Positions 10,966 to 22,523 of a DNA stretch of 64,000 nucleotides are shown here, one piece after another. The stretch comes from Ursus arctos. Lineage: Eukaryota; Chordata; Mammalia; Carnivora; Ursidae. A model generated the notes under the pieces. It ran no database searches and was not told the origin of the DNA. It worked only from the letters and a program-made list of their open reading frames with translations. The first letter of the stretch is position 1, and the number at the start of each line of letters is the position of its first letter. Made by a program: the position numbers and the translations under genes. The DNA lies in NCBI RefSeq assembly GCF_023065955.2, contig NW_026622874.1, positions 31,757,772 to 31,821,771 on the forward strand, in the 5' to 3' direction.

Positions 10966-12065
10966 AACTTTGCTCTTGAGGCTGCCTTCGTTGAGACTGT
11001 CAGTGACTTGTGAGCCTCGAGTGAGACTCTAGTCTAGGGAATGAGTTGCCCAAAGTGAAATCAGCTCAAAGTACTTGGGCTTGATGATTGTTATACGCGT
11101 GATGGTCAATCAAAGCAGGAGGGTTTCTTTTACTTCTTGGCAGCCCGGCCTCTTCTGTCCAGTCCTAGATGTCACTTGGCATATACTGTGCTGTGTCTCC
11201 ACTGGTTCCCTTTCCAGCTTTTGGAGAAGCACAATTAGACTAAATTCTAGCCTAGGCATGCTTGCCATTCCTACTTTATCCTTGAGTACCCTCACCTGGT
11301 TCGCCCCTCCAGATGGCAGCAACAGCCTTGGAGCCCAGGGAATTGCCCCCCGGGGACATGTTCTGACGTCCCCCTGGGGCCCAGGCAGCCATTCTCCATC
11401 TGGTAGTCTAGAATTAAAGCCCGAAGACAGGAGAGGAGAGCTGAGTAAAAATAACAGTGGGAATAAGCAATCCTGGTCCCTCTGTGCCTCCCCCTCCCCC
11501 TTCCCCCATGATGTTACCTCCTGCTGCCTGCCCTGCCTTACACAGGGTGGCAAATGAAGCCAGTCAGTCTAGTGACTGGAACTTTGGATTTCTTCAGCTC
11601 ACCCGCAGTTCTCTTCTTTGCAGCAAGCCCGACTTTGTGGTGACCTCTGCAATCCCTCCATTAGCATTTCTGCAGTGCCCCAGGTTTGCAATGACACGCT
11701 CCATTCCTCCAGAAGTTTTCATTCGCGTGGCGCCAAGGCTGGGAAACTTCAGAGGGCCAGGCTGTTCTGTAGCTAACGTCAACGTGGAATCTGCCTAAGC
11801 CTTGACTAATGTATTCTTTGCATTATTAAACACAGATTAAATATATATGGATATTTAAATGTAATGTGTTATTTTCCTAAATCTAGCTTTACTCGATGTT
11901 CCTTTGACTTACGCCTTTTCATTGCTCATAATTGTCTCAGGGATCATGAATTACAGGCAGAAAGGAGCTGGAGCTCCCTCAGCACCAAAGACTTTGCCAT
12001 CCCATTACATTTGCCCCAGAGACGCAACCCAGAAAATTATCGCTGCGGTTCTTCACACGGGAAGG
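10966..12065. other. Unassigned non-coding DNA
   Basis: No gene is supported. Overlapping frames of 147 and 160 codons on opposite strands at 11075-11557 are low-complexity mirror images of one GC-rich stretch, with no recognisable domain. Confidence 0.5.
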
Positions 12066-12099
12066 TTTTTTTTTGTTTTTTTTTTTTTGTTTTTTTTTT
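12066..12099. repeat. Interrupted poly(T) tract
   Basis: Thirty-four bases of T broken only by two G residues. It could be the tail of a minus-strand retroposon, but no body is identifiable on its right side. Confidence 0.85.
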
Positions 12100-14693
12100 G
12101 CCATCCTAGACAGAGCTTATTCCTCACTAGCGATTCAAAAGCTAAGGCAGCCAGAGCCTGGCAGACACGTGGGCTCGTTTCTGTGCTGCAAGAAAGCTTG
12201 CGTCCGGGGCAAGTCCCGAATCACAAATTCGGGCAGATCCGTGGTTTCGTGCTGGTGGCACCTTTATCCACTTTCCATCAGCTGTGGAGGCAGGCACGTG
12301 GCCTCTAAGGGAGCTCCGAGGGCCCCAGAGAACTCTAATTGTTTTTCTTCTTTAATAATCTAGTTTATTCAGTTCCTGCTCAATACCCCAGTGCTATGGC
12401 AGGGAAACCTAACCCGTCAATGAAAATGCGTCCGAAGCGGAGGCTATCTTGATCACCCCATGACTGCGAGATCCAGTTCCCCTTCTGGAAGGGCCTGGAT
12501 GAGGGGATTGGTCTTGCTTATCGGCACGGTCTTTGTGGGTTTTAACATCCCCTGGTTTTCTCTGCTTTGGAGGGACCAGAAGGGGAAACATAGGTGCTGT
12601 TCTCCATCTCCATGTAGCTGTGTGGTCATTTTTCCTGCCACGCCTAAATCATTACTCCCCTCTGGGGCTCAGGGAAAGATTTTCCATCCGATGCCGATCT
12701 GTCATTTCATCAGGAGGTTCTGCCAATATGTCCTGTGTTTATCTGTATCAGTGCACCAGACAATAAGCCTTTGGTGGGCTGGAGTTACCTGATATCAACC
12801 AGCAAGAGCTGCTTTTGTTCATTTCCTCCCAGCTCCTCATGTTGGTACCTTAAAGTCAACTATTGTGGGAATATTTACACCATGGAAATTGGCAAAAGCT
12901 AGAAGTCAGGGCTTTTTTTTTTTTTTAAACCTCTGCAGAAATGGTTATTAAAACGTAAGCATACCACCATCACAAGCTCCCTGAGGGTGCTGGGCAGCAC
13001 CCATGGCTCTCTTTATATATTACTAAACACGTATTGGAGTTTCTGGAAGGCTTTGTAAAGATGAGCAACAGAAGATACGACAAGCTACAGATCTTTCCCA
13101 GTTTGACTATAAATAGGTTATGATCTCCATTAAGTAACCCGTCTTACCAACCTTGCCTCCTACCTGGAGTATTAGATTACTTGTTATAGTTTCTCACTGG
13201 TGAGACATGTTTGATCCCACCTCCTATGCCTCTCCGAGAGGATTCTCCCTCTCCTGGGTATGCTAAACAGACCTTCCTGAATTAGGAATTGTTTTTGATC
13301 TGCCTCTGGACCCAGGACAATTTTGGATAATCTCCCTCTTTCAATAGAGATTTCCCAGAGCAAAGTGACCTAGGCTTGTCTGGGAGGGATGAGAAGGAGC
13401 AGATGTTGGGATTACTGGTGAGGAAGAGGGATACTTGGCTGGCCTGACTCCAACAGACAGGTCACTTGTCAGCTGGACCCACGAAAACCCCAAAGAAGGA
13501 AAGGCAAAGGCGACGTTCCACGCTCACAAGGTACAAGGTTCCCTGAGTCGGTCAATCGGTTACCAGCACACAGATGCTCGGATTTCCTGTGACTCCTGAC
13601 TTGGAAGTTCTTAGCCATAGTTTGACCTGGCTGTCCTCCCTACACGCCTAGTCTGGAGCTGGAAACCTAGCAGGCATTCAACAAGCATTTATTCAGCCAG
13701 TGAAGAAGTTCATGGGACATCTACAGTTCTCAAGGTTTAAAATGAATGCAGCTGTGGTTGGGGGCAGAGAGGGTGGCAAGGGAGTGCCTCCTTTTCCCCA
13801 ACCCTGCTTCATTCTTTCTGCTTTAGTCAAAGTGCTAACCAGGCCCCTCCGAGGAGAGGAGGTCATCTGCAAGATGTGAGGGTGCAAGACGAGAGAAAGT
13901 TCCGGTAGGAGAGAAGCTGGGCCTTCGTGCGTTGCCGATTCTCTCTTCAAGGGGCCTTTTTCAACAAAAAGTGTCTGCAGCTCGGGTAAGCAGGGAGTTA
14001 AGGTTGGAGGAGAATGGAATTTTCCTCGTGGTCGTACAGACTTGTTTTAACCACAGGAATGAACACAAGATTCAACTTGTTCCCTCAGCTATTGTCTGGA
14101 ACTCTTTTTCCCTCCAGCCGCCGGCAGCTGGAGGTTTTAATGTGACATTTTTCTAAGTATTATGATTGCTCTCTGGCCTTCTCTTTATAGCTTTTTTGCT
14201 TCCCTCCTCGCAGGCTCTTACCCCCCTGGCCTCCAAATGCTTTCCAATGAGCAAGTGCTCTCCGCTCTGCCTTACCAGCCAGGCCAGGACATCTGGGCTT
14301 GGTTTATTTACTTTTTGAAGACATGTGTCTCCTCTCCTTCCTGAACCTCCACCCTAGAGCTCCTCCTTGAAACCACAAACCACCACCTTCCCACTTCCCA
14401 AATCCCAGGGCACGATGAGGGGATGTGCGCAGGACACTAAGCTCAAATCATGCACTGTTTGAGCCGTCCTCACAAGGGATCCTCAGCAGCCCCATCAACA
14501 CAGGGAAAGGAGAGGAGCATTTGTTCCCAATTCCCTTGCCTGGTCCCCAGCGTTCAATACCTTCCGAGCCGTCCTGAGATCGTATTCTGTGGATCTTGCT
14601 TTATATTTTCTAGTCTGTGGGCACCTCCCTGTGAGGTGTCTACCCAACCCCACACAGCTTCATTCATTCACCTTTAATTGAAGGTGAGCTCAG
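12100..14693. other. Unassigned non-coding DNA
   Basis: More than 2.5 kb with no gene, structural RNA or confident repeat. It includes a T run near 12912-12926 and several chance frames of 60-110 codons. Possible short MIR-like scraps, for example near 13675-13700, are too degraded to call. Confidence 0.5.
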
Positions 14694-14907
14694 AAAAGGG
14701 ACCCCAGGGGCACCTGGGTGGCTCAGTCGTTAAGCATCTGCCTTCGGCTCAGGACGTGATCCCAGGGTCCTTGGATGGAGTCCCACATTGGGCTCCCTGC
14801 TCTGCTGGGAGCTTGCTTCTTCCTCTCCCACTCCCCCGCTTGTGTTCCCTCTCTCACTGGCTGTCCCTCTCTCTCTCTGTCAAATAAATAAATAAAATCT
14901 TTAAAAA

Positions 14908-14967
<60 letters not shown>

Positions 14968-14979
14968 AAAGGAACCCCA
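14694..14979 (+). mobile_element. Can-SINE with expanded (GAAA)n tail
   Basis: A full-length sense carnivoran SINE starts at 14707 with GGGGCACCTGGGTGGCTCAG and ends with the signature AATAAATAAATAAAATCTTT. Its tail has become a long GAAA microsatellite. Imperfect 13-base target duplications (AAAAGGGACCCCA and AAAAGGAACCCCA) lie at 14694-14706 and 14967-14979. It belongs to the same CT-body subfamily as the 10.3, 30.5 and 41.7 kb copies, but in the opposite orientation. Confidence 0.95.
14909..14966. repeat. (GAAA)n tetranucleotide microsatellite
   Basis: About fourteen uninterrupted GAAA units grow out of the SINE tail. All reading frames through it are repeat artefacts (Phe-Leu-Ser-Phe repeats). 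Confidence 0.95.
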
Positions 14980-15344
14980 ACACTGATTGACATATTGGAG
15001 GTCTGGGAGAGGGAGTACTTTCCAGAACTTCTTCCTCTGTTGCCTTGATGATCTCACTGTATCTACTTCATCTTTCTGCCTGGTGTCTGGGTGCTTCCTG
15101 TGTCCGAGGATGACAAATGGGAAAAGAGAAGTCATCGTGCCTTGGAAACTGCAGCAAGCTGAGAGCTTGGGGCTTGCTTTCTCTTTGCCGGTATTGTAAT
15201 GGAAAAGCATTCCTGCAGATAATTATGTTTTTTTATTTTGTTTTAAAGCAGCATTAGAGAGATCCAGGCAGATTTCTTTCCAAAGCATCCCCCTTTGATG
15301 AGGTGCAAAAAGGTTAAACAAAAAGCCAAACTTTGGTTTCAAAT
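14980..15344. other. Unassigned non-coding DNA
   Basis: No gene or repeat recognised between the SINE and the AT-rich block. Confidence 0.5.
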
Positions 15345-15540
15345 ATAAGATGCCTTTATTCTAATTACAATCATAATGATTCAATGTGTTTGGGATTTAA
15401 TTATTTGGAATTAGAATTTAAAAAAAGACATCCTGTAATTACCATTGAACTTATCTTGAGGCATAAATCTAATAATTAAATACTTTTAGATTTCATTCAG
15501 TGAGTAATTAAAATTTTAAAAATACTGTGGGTTCTTTTCC
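15345..15540. promoter_or_regulatory. AT-rich block with five TAATTA sites, candidate enhancer
   Basis: Five TAATTA palindromes at 15362, 15398, 15436, 15473 and 15505 occur in 150 bases, with additional ATTA/ATGATT cores. The block is non-repetitive and not a simple AT microsatellite. TAATTA is the core of many homeodomain binding sites, so a developmental enhancer is possible. This rests on motif density only. Confidence 0.3.
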
Positions 15541-15608
15541 ACCTTGGCAAGGAAAGTTCTAAAATTATCAATGGATTCCAATGGAAAGATCTGGATATTA
15601 TTGTGTCT

Positions 15609-16668
15609 AAAACACAATTTTTTTAAATGTTTTTTTTTATATTATGTTACTCACCATACAGTACATCCCTGGTTTCTGATGTAAAGTTCGATGGTTCATT
15701 AGTTGCGTATAACACCCAGTGCACCATGCAATACGTGCCCTCCTTACTACCCATCACCAGTCTATCCCATTCCCCCACCCCCCTCCCCTCCGAAGCCCTC
15801 AGTTTGTTTCCCAGAGTCCATAGTCTCTCATGCTTCATTCCCCCTTCTGATTACCCCCCTTTCTTTATCCCTTTTTTCCCCTACCGATCTTCCTAGTTCT
15901 TATGTTCCATAGATGAGAGAAATCATATGATAATTGTCTTTCTCTGCTTGACTTATTTCACTTAGCATTATCTCCTCCAGTGCCGCCCATGTTGCAGCAA
16001 ATGTTGAGAACTCGTTCTTTCTGATAGCTGAGTAATATTCCATTGTATATATGGACCACAGCTTCTTAATCCAGTCATCTGTTGAAGGGCATCTCGGTTC
16101 CTTCCATGATTTAGCTATTGTGGATAATGCTGCTATGAACATTGGGGTGCATATGGCCCTTCTCTTCACTACGTCTGTATCTTTGGGGTAAACACCCAGT
16201 AGTGCAATGGCTGGATCATAGGGTAGCTCAATTTTTAACTTTTTAAGGGACCTCCACACTGTTTTCCAGAGTGGCTTCACCAACCTGCATTCCCACCAAC
16301 AATGTAGGAGGGATCCCCTTTCTCCACATCCTCTCCAGCAATTGTTGTTTCCTGCCTTGTTAATTTTTGCCATTCTAACTGGCGTAAGGTGGTATCTTAG
16401 TGTGGTTTTGATTTGAATTTCCCTGATGGCTAATGATTTTGAACATTTTTTCATGTGTCTGTTGGCCATTTGTATGTCACCATTGGAAAAGTGTCTGTTC
16501 GTATCTTCTGCCCATTTTATGATTTGTTTATTTGTTTCTCGCGTATTGAGTTTGAGAAGGTCTTTGTAGATCTTGGATACCAGTCCTTTATCTGTAGTGT
16601 CATTTGCAAATTTATTCTCCCATTCCGTGGGCTGCCTCTTAGTTTTTTTATTGTAAAACACAATTTTT
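15609..16668 (-). mobile_element. 5'-truncated young L1 LINE
   Basis: An L1 insertion of about 1.03 kb lies antisense at 15623-16654. The 14-base duplication AAAACACAATTTTT flanks it at 15609-15622 and 16655-16668. It holds the C-terminal part of ORF2, a ~275-base 3' UTR containing ACATCAGAAACCAGGGATGT (antisense) and a short A-rich tail. The preserved frame and perfect duplications show it is among the youngest insertions here. Confidence 0.95.
15900..16654 (-). pseudogene. L1 ORF2 C-terminal fragment
   Basis: An uninterrupted ~250-codon frame encodes the C-terminal region of the L1 ORF2 protein, the endonuclease/reverse transcriptase that copies L1 RNA into the genome. Visible landmarks are [13 protein letters not shown] near the start, [18 protein letters not shown], the cysteine motif CX3CX7HX4C ([18 protein letters not shown]), then [18 protein letters not shown] and [16 protein letters not shown]. 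Family knowledge: the endonuclease and reverse transcriptase domains precede this part, and both are absent through 5' truncation, so the protein cannot function. The open frame extends to 16682 through the target duplication into flanking DNA; that first methionine and about ten codons are not L1. No frameshift or stop interrupts it. Confidence 0.93.
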
Positions 16669-17484
16669 AAGAAAATTATCATTTCAGTTATTTACAGCCG
16701 CCCCCCCTGGTGATCAGGGTATTTGAGCAGGTGAGAAATGACTGAGTTAGGAGGTGGATCTGAATGAAAAATATTTCCTTCGAGAAAGATAGTTCCCTGA
16801 GCACGAGCTCCATTTTTATTGTCAGCAAAGAGAGGGAAGCAGGTACTGTGCAATTTTTATGAGAACTGAGTTTTGTTCTCTGATCAGTTTTGGCAAGAAA
16901 TAGCGGTCCATATGCTTTCCCCTCCTGGAAGTGGAGCACAGGAGTGAGGTTTGGCAGGAGCAAGTGATTGTAACATCCAAGGGAAGGTCTTGGTAGAGGG
17001 GTGATTCAGGGAATTTAGCCTCTTGCTTGGGCATAGGCCCCAAATATGGCCAAAGCCAATGCACTAGCTCTGGATGGGGAAGGTGAGGAGCTGGCTGTTG
17101 TGGGGGAGATGTCTGCTTACAAGGCCCAGTCTCTTGAAGCTGAATTGTAAGCAGCTGCCTGTCACTCAGCTCCCCTCCTCCCAAAAGAAATCGAGGCATA
17201 GGCATTGTTACGAGGAAAGGAATGGGGGCTCAGACCCATCTCGTGGATCAGCTGTATGGCTCATCTCCTCAGGTTGTCTTTCCCTAAGCGTCCAATCCCC
17301 TGGAACATTCCATCATCAACATACCACCACTGTGAAGTGATGCCTTCCTGGGATGGGGACTACCTCAAATCAAGAACACCCCAATGAGTGATGCAGGTGA
17401 ACTTGGACTTGCAGAGGGAAATTTGGAATAGATTCAGGGAGAAGCTGGAGCTCAAGGGGAGTGTGTACCATTCCCAACAGCAAT
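16669..17484. other. Unassigned non-coding DNA
   Basis: No gene is supported. A C-rich run CCGCCCCCCCTGGTG at 16699-16713 resembles a CTCF core with two extra bases, too imperfect to annotate. Confidence 0.5.
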
Positions 17485-17665
17485 AATAACTGTCATAGTA
17501 ATAGCACGCAGATGTGTTACCCATGCTTCACGTATATAACCTTTATATTGACGCTGCTAGGGAAATGTTATCTCCATTCTAAAGAAGAGGTAACTAAGAC
17601 CTAAGCGGTAAAGTCATTAGTCCACATGTTGTCATCATGGAGGCCAGATTTGTCATTAATCATTG
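17485..17665 (-). repeat. MIR SINE
   Basis: Antisense MIR order: AATAACTGTCATAGTAATAG, TATTGACGCTGCTAGG, AAGAAGAGGTAACTAAGACC and GGTAAAGTCATTAGTCC. Diverged. Confidence 0.65.
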
Positions 17666-17784
17666 CAATATACAGCAGGCTTCTCAAATGGGGTGCTCCT
17701 GGAAGCTTCAAAAATTAAGATATTTGGCTTTTATTCCAAATATACTGGAGACGAGTTAATGACAGTACAACAAAGAAGTTAAAG

Positions 17785-18000
17785 TTTGATTTTTGGAGCC
17801 AGACAACCTAGGTTTGTTTATTACCGGTCAAGCTTTGGCAAATCATTAAGCCTTACCGAATCTTAATTCCTTCTCTGTGAAATGGGTATCATTGATGTGC
17901 CTGCATCATATGGTTATGTGAAAGAGATAATACATACAAAGTTTTTAATACAGTGATTGGCATCCTGCACATGCTCGGTAAAGTCAAGCTATTAATAATT
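17785..18000 (+). repeat. MIR SINE, nearly full length
   Basis: Sense MIR from head to tail: TTTGGAGCCAGACAACCTAG, GGCAAATCATTAAGCCTTAC, TTCTCTGTGAAATGGGTATC, AAGAGATAATACATACAAAG and ACATGCTCGGTAAAG. All blocks are in order. Confidence 0.85.
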
Positions 18001-18114
18001 GTTTTGCCTAAGAATTTGGCTAAAGCTTGAAAAATGATGGTCATTTAAATGAAGGGAACCTTAGAGAATATTGCTGATGAAAAGAGAATATCACATTCAG
18101 ATATGAGATTGTTT

Positions 18115-19135
18115 TATCCTAATCTTGTTTCACATTTCTACTCCCTAAGTGTTGACATCACTTAAGCTTCTGTCCTGGGTCTTTTTTTTCTTCCTATGTT
18201 CTGTCTTTGGGCATCTCATCCATTCCCACGATTTTCATTATCTCATTTATATGGATGGACCCTCACGCTTTATCTTGGCTGCCAATTTTTTTCTTAATAT
18301 CCATCCTCTTGCTTCTAATCCCTATGGGATGGTCCTTCTCCCTGGTATCTCCATCCGAACATGCCAGAAGTGGTTCTCTAAGGGTCTCTCTTTTCTTTAA
18401 TGTCCCTACCATACTCCAACTCACCAAGAATAAGTTCTCTGTCATGTCTATTCCCTGTCTCCCATCCACTCTGGTCACAAGTTAGGTCAACTTTGTTGGC
18501 TCCAGAATTAAGGTTGCGCTCTTCAATATGGGTGATCGCATTGTCTTCTCAACTGGCCAATGAATTTCTTCTGAACTGTGGTGTACATGACCATCCAGTT
18601 GACCTTTCTAAAGATAATTCTATCAGTCCATGCTCAGAAAACCTTGATTTCTGAAGCTTTAAAACTAAAAACAACAACAACAACAATTTATTTGTTTGTT
18701 TGTTTGTTTATTTAAATGTAGACTCCACACCCAGTGTGGAACCTAACAGAGGACCCAAACCCAAGAGCCCAGATCAAGACCTGAGCCAAGATCAAGAGCC
18801 AGACACTTAACTGACTGAGCCACCCAGGTGCCCTTATTTTGTTTTATTTTAACTCCATTATTGTTAATAAATCTGTTTTTAAAAAGCAGCTCTGCTGGAG
18901 ACTGCTATTTTCTCTTCTCTGGACATAGCCTGACTTCCCTCCTTTATCCTTGGCTCGCAGCTTTACCTGGTGGACTTTTACCCCTTCTTCAAGAGGCTTA
19001 ATGCCCCCTCTTCCATTTACTTTTCCAGATCATGCCCAGATGACACAGCCTCTTTTTTCTCTGTACTGCTGAAGCATTCTGTGTCCCTTTCAGGATCGTG
19101 AGATTACCTTGTGCTGTGGTTTTCACCAATTAATA
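18115..19135 (+). repeat. L2 LINE 3' region, split by a SINE
   Basis: Diverged L2 coding-region sequence in sense: GACCTTTCTAAAGATAATTC corresponds to the L2 block GTGATCTTTCTAAAACACAA. TTCTTCAAGAGGCTTAATGC corresponds to the 3' block around CCTTCAAGGCCCAGCTCAA. A minus-strand Can-SINE at 18686-18834 interrupts it, so the L2 is older. No intact frame. Confidence 0.5.
18686..18834 (-). mobile_element. Older Can-SINE, antisense
   Basis: The plus strand shows TTTATTTGTTTGTTTG, a short body and the antisense tRNA head ACTGACTGAGCCACCCAGG followed by TGCCC. The CT-rich body of the younger copies is absent. Target duplications are not clear, consistent with greater age. It sits inside the L2. Confidence 0.85.
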
Positions 19136-19149
19136 TAAGCACCTAGAGG

Positions 19150-19345
19150 CCAGAGACCTGCATTTATTCATCACTTGTGATCTCATTTAATCTGCAAAAC
19201 AAAACCCTTGAGAATGTTAGTGCTTTTCATCCTCCAGATGAAGACGCCAAGGCTCAGAACCGTTAAGTCAATATTCCAAAGGTTCCAAATGCACGAAGCA
19301 ATTAGGTGGGAGAATCATTGCAAACCCATGCTCATTTGGTTCCAA
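19150..19345 (-). repeat. MIR SINE
   Basis: Antisense MIR: GTGATCTCATTTAATCTGCA, TCCTCCAGATGAAGACGCCA, AGGCTCAGAACCGTTAAGTC. Diverged at the head end. Confidence 0.7.
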
Positions 19346-19409
19346 AGCCACCACACAATACTGCTGGGCTGGTGGGGGTTGGGGGAGGAAGTGGCAGGAG
19401 GGATAGAGG

Positions 19410-19565
19410 TTGGAAAGATAACTTAGAGGCAGATTTTGAATTGAGCCTTGATGATTATGATTTCAGCAGGTGGGTGTGGAGGAAAGCCTGCTAGGCAAGG
19501 GGAGCAGCATAAACAAAGGGGTGGAAACTGGCTCTCACCAACTGCCTGTTGAGCAAAGAGACTGG
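19410..19565 (-). repeat. L2 LINE fragment
   Basis: ATTGAGCCTTGATGATTATG, AGGGGAGCAGCATAAACAAA and GGGGTGGAAAC match the antisense L2 block whose sense reads GCCTTTGCACATGCTG. Ancient, short. Confidence 0.45.
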
Positions 19566-20440
19566 AAGGCAGGTGTGGTCCACTCTCTGACCTGAGTGAG
19601 GGACATTCTTAGCAGTGGAGCTTTGTCCTCAGTGGGTTCTCCATTCCCACAAACTTGCAGACTTGGGAGAAGAGAAGCTGATCAGTGGAAAGTTCTGGTA
19701 CTCATCTTGATTTTCAAGAAAATGGAAGGACTTTCATCTAAATCTTCAAGTTTGCAGAATATGGTGAAACCTGTCTGGTAAGTAGGGTGCCCTCCATGTC
19801 AGCTTGGGTTTCCTCCTTCCATCTGGCACTAGCCCAAACTCAGGGGGAACACTTGCTCAATGAGTCCACAGCTACCCCTCCAGGTGAGGTAAGAACAAAA
19901 AAATGTCTTTCCCTGAGCGGTGGGCCGTAGTCCATGGGTCTTTTGCAGTAACTTCTCTAAGGTCTACCTTCTTAAGCCCTTCACTCCCTGATTCCCTTTG
20001 GCAATAGCCCGAAGCAGGGCAGCCAGAGTTAAGAACTCCACGGACTTGGACCCCATATCGCAAAATCTCTGCCCACACCTCAGTGATCCAACAAGCAGGG
20101 GAAGTAAACAAAGAAAATTAAATTAAACTGCTCCACCATGCAAAGCAGGAGCTGAGTCATATTTTCTCAACTGAATCAAAAGAGGTGCTAGGTCCTCTCT
20201 CTCTGAAGGCTCTTCACTTGGTTTAAAAATCACAATGAATTAAGACCTCAAGTATAACCCCAATTAGAGACACGGCTGCCAAGCCTTTGGATACAGCCAC
20301 AGAACATGCCCATTATTTAAAGCCTGATGTCAACCCCGCAGGGAGCCACATCTTGTGTTTCAAGTGGCTGCCTTAACAGAATTCTTTTAGCAAAAGGCAC
20401 TAACATATATTTTAGGCAAACAATCAAGATGGATTAATAA
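19566..20440. other. Unassigned non-coding DNA
   Basis: No gene or confident repeat. The right end grades into an old L1-like sequence. Confidence 0.45.
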
Positions 20441-21390
20441 CCCCACTAGAGAATATTTATATAATATTAGGGTGGGCAAGGCCCATGACACAATACCATG
20501 GTGCTAGGCACGAAACCAAAGGCAGACACTATAAGTAAAACGACTGATAGATTTAACCACACACACACACACACACAAGTCAAAAACTCTATGCATTAAA
20601 AACTCCATTAAAAAAAAAAAGCACTTAACTGAGAAAATTATCCGTGGCAAAATAGCATAGCGTTAGCGTATAGCTTTATCAACACCTATTGAGAAAAATA
20701 TAAGCACATTAGTATAGAAAAAGGACATAAGGTGGCAAGTAACAAAAAAACTGTGTAGTAGAAAATACATGAAAAATATTTAATCTTACTGGTCATTGAA
20801 AGAATATGAATTAAAACAATTGTGGGCTTTCAATCAGCCTATCAGTTTGATAAGGGATTTGAAGTCCGATCCTGGCCAGGGTTCTGAGCATGCAGACTAG
20901 CAGTCTGCTCGGAGGGGCGTCTGTGAATTGGCACGAGATTCCCGCAGGCACTTTGGCCATATGTATTTCAAGCCTTAAAAGCAACCACAGCCATCGGCCC
21001 AGCTATTACATTTCCGGGAACTCACCCTCAGAAGATACCAGGCAAATATACCAATATGCATGAACAAGAATGTTATGACATCATTACTGGTATGTATAGG
21101 AAACTGGAAACAGGCTACATGTTCAAAAATTATAGCACAATGTCGTAATAGAACATTGTGCAGTCATTAAAATGCTGACATCTACAGTTATATCAGTCCA
21201 CGTGGGAGGACGACTACTTTATATTGTGAAGTGAGAAAGCGTGTTAGGGAATACTCAGTCGAGTTTTGTTTTTCTTTAAGGAACAGAATGGAGGTATTTT
21301 TAAAAGTAGTTGCATTCTGTACTTTCTAATTTTGAACTGTTCTGTATTTTCTAATTTTTCTACAAGGAACATGGATTATTTGTGCTCAAA
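20441..21390 (+). repeat. Ancient L1 (L1M/L1ME type) 3' end
   Basis: Sense L1 3' sequence in the expected order: ATGAAAAATATTTAATCTTA...TGGTCATTGAAAGAATATGA (end of ORF2 region), CTTTGGCCATATGTATTTCA, TTCCGGGAACTCACCCTCAG, GAAACTGGAAACAGGCTACA, ATAGAACATTGTGCAGTCAT and TTCTGTATTTTCTAATTTTT near the end. Frames are destroyed. An (AC)n run at 20559-20577 lies within it. The left edge is uncertain. Confidence 0.7.
20559..20577. repeat. (AC)n microsatellite
   Basis: Nine to ten uninterrupted AC units. Confidence 0.85.
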
Positions 21391-21404
21391 GACTGACAAG
21401 ACAC

Positions 21405-21880
21405 ACGTGGTAGGCAAAATAAAGAGCCCGTTTTCAAAATGTCCATGTTCTGATTTCCAAAACTTGTGAATATGTGAGGTTACATGGCAAAGGGGACTCT
21501 GCAGGTACAGTTGAGTTAAGGATCATGAGATGGAAAGATCATTCTGGATTATCTGAGTGTACCCAATGTAATTACTATGGTCCTTGTAAGAGGGAGGCAG
21601 GATGGTCAGTATAAAGATTTGAAGATGCTAGGTAGCTCATTTTGAATATGGAGAAAGAGGGCATGAGCCAAGGGAATATAGGAGCTTCTAGAAGCTGCAA
21701 AAAGCAAGGAAATAAATTCTCCCTTAGAGCTTCTAGAAGGGATGCTGTCTTGCTGGCACTCAGACTTTAACCCAGTGGGACTTCTAACCTCCAGAACTGT
21801 AAGAAAATAAATTTTTGTTGTACGGAGCCACTAAGTTTATGATAATTTGTTATATAGCAGCAAAGGGAAACTCACATGAT
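21405..21880 (+). repeat. MLT1-like (MaLR) LTR
   Basis: Order of blocks: GTCCATGTTCTGATTTCCAA, CTTGTGAATATGTGAGGTTA, GTTAAGGATCATGAGATGG, CCTTGTAAGAGGGAGGCAGG, AGAACTGTAAGAAAATAAAT and GTTATATAGCAGCAAAGGGA. This is the layout of MLT1-type non-autonomous LTRs of the old ERVL-MaLR group. No internal retroviral genes accompany it. It contains a repeated TAGAGCTTCTAGAAG-type palindromic motif near 21682 and 21737. Confidence 0.55.
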
Positions 21881-22523
21881 CCATAAAAGTGCTGCCTACA
21901 ATCAAGCTCTGCTGGGGGAGGGAGTAGCAGGAGGGGGTGTGGGACAGCTTTTGCTTCAGGGACAATCCTCCTTAGGCCATAGTTAGTAAAGTGAAGTAAA
22001 GTACATAATTACAGATAGACTGAGATATCCTCCACGAGAAGAATCCTTTCTCCTTAAACTTGGCTTCAAGAATATTTTTACTTGTTTAACCCCTTACTTT
22101 CCCTTCAAACTCTGACAAGTCTAGGATCTGTGTTCGCTTTGCCCATCCCCGCATTCCTCACATTAGCACCACGTGGACCCAGGGGCGCGTCGGCCACAGT
22201 CACCAGCTCCCAGATGGACACGTAAATGGAGGAATTCCAAAAGCCGCTGTCTACCCTCGGAAGCACACCTTCCAACTGAGGCAGGACCTCGGAGCTGATT
22301 CTCTTCCCTCCTTTTTATGTACGTGGTGGAGAATTTGAAGCCAACTGTGGTCTTTCCTTCAGGTCTGTGTGGTTTTTCCTTCTAGATTTCCGAAGCCCAG
22401 ACTGAGGTTTCAGCATCTGGACAAACACCCACCCACATTTCAAAGCACAAGAAGCAACCATGGCACTGGAAGGGTCGTTTAATATCCGGTGTGTGGATCC
22501 TACCTCTGTAGGATCCTGGTTTT
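21881..22523. other. Unassigned non-coding DNA
   Basis: No gene or repeat recognised. A few CpGs around 22175-22260 (AGGGGCGCGTCGGCC) stand out against low background. Confidence 0.5.

Noticed and set aside
11075..11557. Overlapping 160- and 147-codon frames on opposite strands
   Set aside because: Both cover the same GC-rich stretch and are Ser/Pro/Leu-rich with no family resemblance; typical chance frames.
14723..15210. Antisense frames with repeated Phe-Leu-Ser-Phe
   Set aside because: They are translations of the (GAAA)n microsatellite.
16699..16713. CTCF-like C-rich run CCGCCCCCCCTGGTG
   Set aside because: The C tract is two bases too long for the motif.
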